35,798 bases of DNA from contig JBEKOB010000039.1 in assembly GCA_049522195.1 (NCBI GenBank), positions 1 to 35,798 of the forward strand. The letters are read 5' to 3'. Below, one piece after another: positions 34,521-35,798 of the stretch; within the stretch, counting starts at the first letter, position 1, and every line of letters begins with the position of its first letter. Below the pieces are notes generated by a model, which saw only the letters and a program-made list of their open reading frames with translations, did not search any database and was not told where the DNA came from. This DNA is from UBA9647 sp049522195. GTDB taxonomy: Bacteria > Bacteroidota > Ignavibacteria > UBA10030. The position numbers were made by a program, and so were the translations under genes.

Positions 34521-34611
34521 CTGGTGAATAGTGAATCATGAACAGTAAACAGTCGCAACTTGAAACCTTGAACTCGAAACTTCAAACTCAAAACCCCAAA
34601 CGCAAAACTGT
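34521..34611. repeat. Imperfect heptanucleotide repeat array B
   Basis: Thirteen consecutive 7-base units run in strict phase from 34521 to 34611. The first five resemble the ATKGTSA block of array A (CTGGTGA, ATAGTGA, ATCATGA, ACAGTAA, ACAGTCG). The remaining eight are AAACNNN-like (CAACTTG, AAACCTT, GAACTCG, AAACTTC, AAACTCA, AAACCCC, AAACGCA, AAACTGT). The array fills the whole space between the mannosidase stop and the aldolase start at 34613. Units are more diverged than in array A. Confidence 0.8.
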
Positions 34612-34612
34612 C

Positions 34613-35437
34613 ATGTCTACCCTTCCCGGCAACCAGCTTCGTACCAGCAGAATTCTCAATCCATCCTCCGGCAACGGAATCGTCGTTGCCATCGATCACG
34701 GACTCTTCATCGGGCCGCTTCCGGGCATTGAAGATTCGAGCAAGGCGATTGATGTGCTCCTGCCCGGTCAACCCGATGCGATTCAGATGACACCGGGAAC
34801 GACGCGGGCCAATCTTCATAAGTTCTACGGCAAAAACAAACCCGGCGTGATAGTCCGTCTCGATGCAACAAATATCTGGCGGAAGAAACCGGCTCCGAAA
34901 GAGGGATACTATACCCACGTGGCGACCGTCAAGGATGCCGTACAACTCGACGCCGATGCAGTAGTCACGTTTCTCTTCGCAGGATATGACACTGATGCGC
35001 AGGAGGCGGGGAACCTCCAAACACTGGCCCGCATCGCAAGCGAGAGCCGTGAGTACGGGATTCCGTTCATCGTTGAACCGCTGGCCATTCAGAAGGGCTC
35101 AAACGTTGTACGGGATTTCGAGATCATGAAGCTGATCATCCGCATGGCATCTGAGATCGGCGCCGACCTCATCAAAGCAGATTTCCCCGAGTCAAAAAAA
35201 CAGTTTGAAGAACTGATCGGTGTCTCCTCCGTGCCGATTCTTGTGAGGGGCGGGCCAAAGATGGATTCTGACCGCGAAATGCTTCAAATGGTAAAGAATG
35301 CAATGGACTGTGGGGCAAAGGGGATCGTGTTTGGACGGAACGTCTGGCAGCACAAGGATCCTGCGAAGATCCTTCATGCTCTGGCAGCGATTGTGCATGA
35401 AGGTCAGGGCGTCACAAAAGCGTTGAAGGCTCTCTAG
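34613..35437 (+). CDS. DhnA-type class I aldolase (DeoC/LacD superfamily)
   Basis: The 274-residue TIM-barrel protein has the DhnA-type Asp in VVAIDHGLF (D28), the Schiff-base Lys in GADLIKADFPE (K188) and the phosphate-binding loop PILVRGGPK and GIVFGRN. DhnA relatives include archaeal-type fructose-1,6-bisphosphate aldolase, LsrF and sulfofructose-phosphate-like aldolases, so it likely splits a phosphorylated ketose or deoxy-ketose into triose units. I start at ATG 34613, which gives the usual N-terminus. The in-frame ATG at 34538 would translate the heptad repeat array into 25 extra residues. No Shine-Dalgarno is present before 34613, which is unusual. Confidence 0.88.
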   Translation: MSTLPGNQLRTSRILNPSSGNGIVVAIDHGLFIGPLPGIEDSSKAIDVLLPGQPDAIQMTPGTTRANLHKFYGKNKPGVIVRLDATNIWRKKPAPKEGYYTHVATVKDAVQLDADAVVTFLFAGYDTDAQEAGNLQTLARIASESREYGIPFIVEPLAIQKGSNVVRDFEIMKLIIRMASEIGADLIKADFPESKKQFEELIGVSSVPILVRGGPKMDSDREMLQMVKNAMDCGAKGIVFGRNVWQHKDPAKILHALAAIVHEGQGVTKALKAL

Positions 35438-35453
35438 CACGGCAGCTGCTGTG
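35438..35453. promoter_or_regulatory. Near-perfect 16-bp palindrome after the aldolase gene
   Basis: CACGGCAGCTGCTGTG is self-complementary apart from one mismatched pair (positions 4 and 13). It lies directly after the stop codon in the 66-base spacer before the last gene. With no loop it suits a dimeric DNA-binding protein better than an RNA hairpin, but a chance match is possible and no second copy was noticed. Confidence 0.3.
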
Positions 35454-35503
35454 GTCACGTTATTTGAGAATGAATGGGACTATCGATGGAAAGGGATTGA
35501 ACC

Positions 35504-35798
35504 ATGCAGAAGGAAATCAGAGTTGGAATGATAGGCTTCGGGCAGATGGGGCGCATCCATGCGTATGCCTATCGCTCGATCCCCCTGTACTACGACGGCA
35601 ACCCATGCAAGATTACGCTCAAGTGCGTCTGCGATACGAACGAGTCGCTCGCGAGGAAGGGAGTGGAGCAGGCAGGATTTGAGTCATACACGACCGACTA
35701 TCGTGAACTCGTCGCACGTAAGGATATCGACGTTGTCAATATCTGTACTCCGAACAAGCTGCACAAAGAGGCGGTGATCGCAGCGCTCAAAGCCGGCA
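35504..35798 (+). CDS. Gfo/Idh/MocA-family oxidoreductase, 3'-truncated by window edge
   Basis: The visible 98 codons encode a Rossmann N-terminus: VGMIGFGQMGRIHAYAY (about 7-23) with the classic GxGxxG dinucleotide loop, a CVCDTN segment at the end of strand 2 and VVNICTPNKLHKEAVIAAL just before the expected EKP motif, which falls outside the window. AAGGGA lies 7 bases before ATG 35504. The gene probably encodes an NAD(P)-dependent sugar or inositol dehydrogenase. Its N-terminus differs from the member at 15733, so the cluster has two distinct dehydrogenases. Nothing suggests it is broken. It simply runs off the end. Confidence 0.9.
   Translation, partial: MQKEIRVGMIGFGQMGRIHAYAYRSIPLYYDGNPCKITLKCVCDTNESLARKGVEQAGFESYTTDYRELVARKDIDVVNICTPNKLHKEAVIAALKAG

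Noticed and set aside
34538..34612. Upstream ATG of the aldolase
   Set aside because: The extra 25 residues would be translated heptad repeat with no family counterpart.

Overview
The window is 35.8 kb of densely packed bacterial DNA in which every convincing gene lies on the + strand. It reads as one large carbohydrate-utilisation locus. I see no rRNA, tRNA, CRISPR array or insertion sequence, and no gene-free stretch longer than about 175 bases. Base composition is slightly GC-rich by eye. Tat- and Sec-exported glycan-active proteins, Asp-box propellers, an IclR regulator and the absence of SusC/SusD fit an environmental Gram-negative bacterium, perhaps of the FCB group (Ignavibacteria/KSB1/Latescibacterota-like). 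That placement is an impression, not a demonstration.

Layout. Bases 1-3291 hold the end of a six-hairpin glycosidase-like enzyme and a class V aminotransferase. Bases 3371-9145 hold a xylulokinase-like FGGY kinase, a broken sugar ABC transporter (a xylF-xylH chimeric pseudogene followed by an intact xylG) and a Na+/solute symporter. Bases 9159-11395 hold a LarA-type nickel racemase/epimerase homologue and the IclR regulator, with the only gap in the window that looks like a promoter between them. Bases 11478-16740 hold a TIM-barrel sugar isomerase, a second glycosidase paralogue (Tat-exported), a DUF4432 aldose-epimerase-like protein and a Gfo/Idh/MocA dehydrogenase. Bases 16753-21709 hold a Tat-exported heparinase II/III-like lyase, a class III aminotransferase and a double amidohydrolase whose first half lacks metal ligands.

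Bases 21719-30801 form the most unusual part: six secreted proteins in the order toroid / propeller / toroid / propeller / propeller / toroid. Three are paralogous seven-bladed Asp-box propellers and two are paralogous proteins of about 605 residues that I cannot assign to a named family. Bases 30831-35798 return to cytoplasmic catabolism: a PfkB sugar kinase, a GH38 alpha-mannosidase, a DhnA-type class I aldolase and the start of another Gfo/Idh/MocA oxidoreductase.

Working model (inference): exported lyases and glycosidases cut a mannose-containing, probably uronic-acid-containing glycan. The propellers bind or cut the same glycan, the SSS symporter takes up the products, and intracellular epimerases, dehydrogenases, the FGGY and PfkB kinases and the aldolase send them to central metabolism. 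The paralogous toroid/propeller block is the best candidate for an undescribed system. Two spacers carry imperfect tandem heptanucleotide arrays of the same two-part design.
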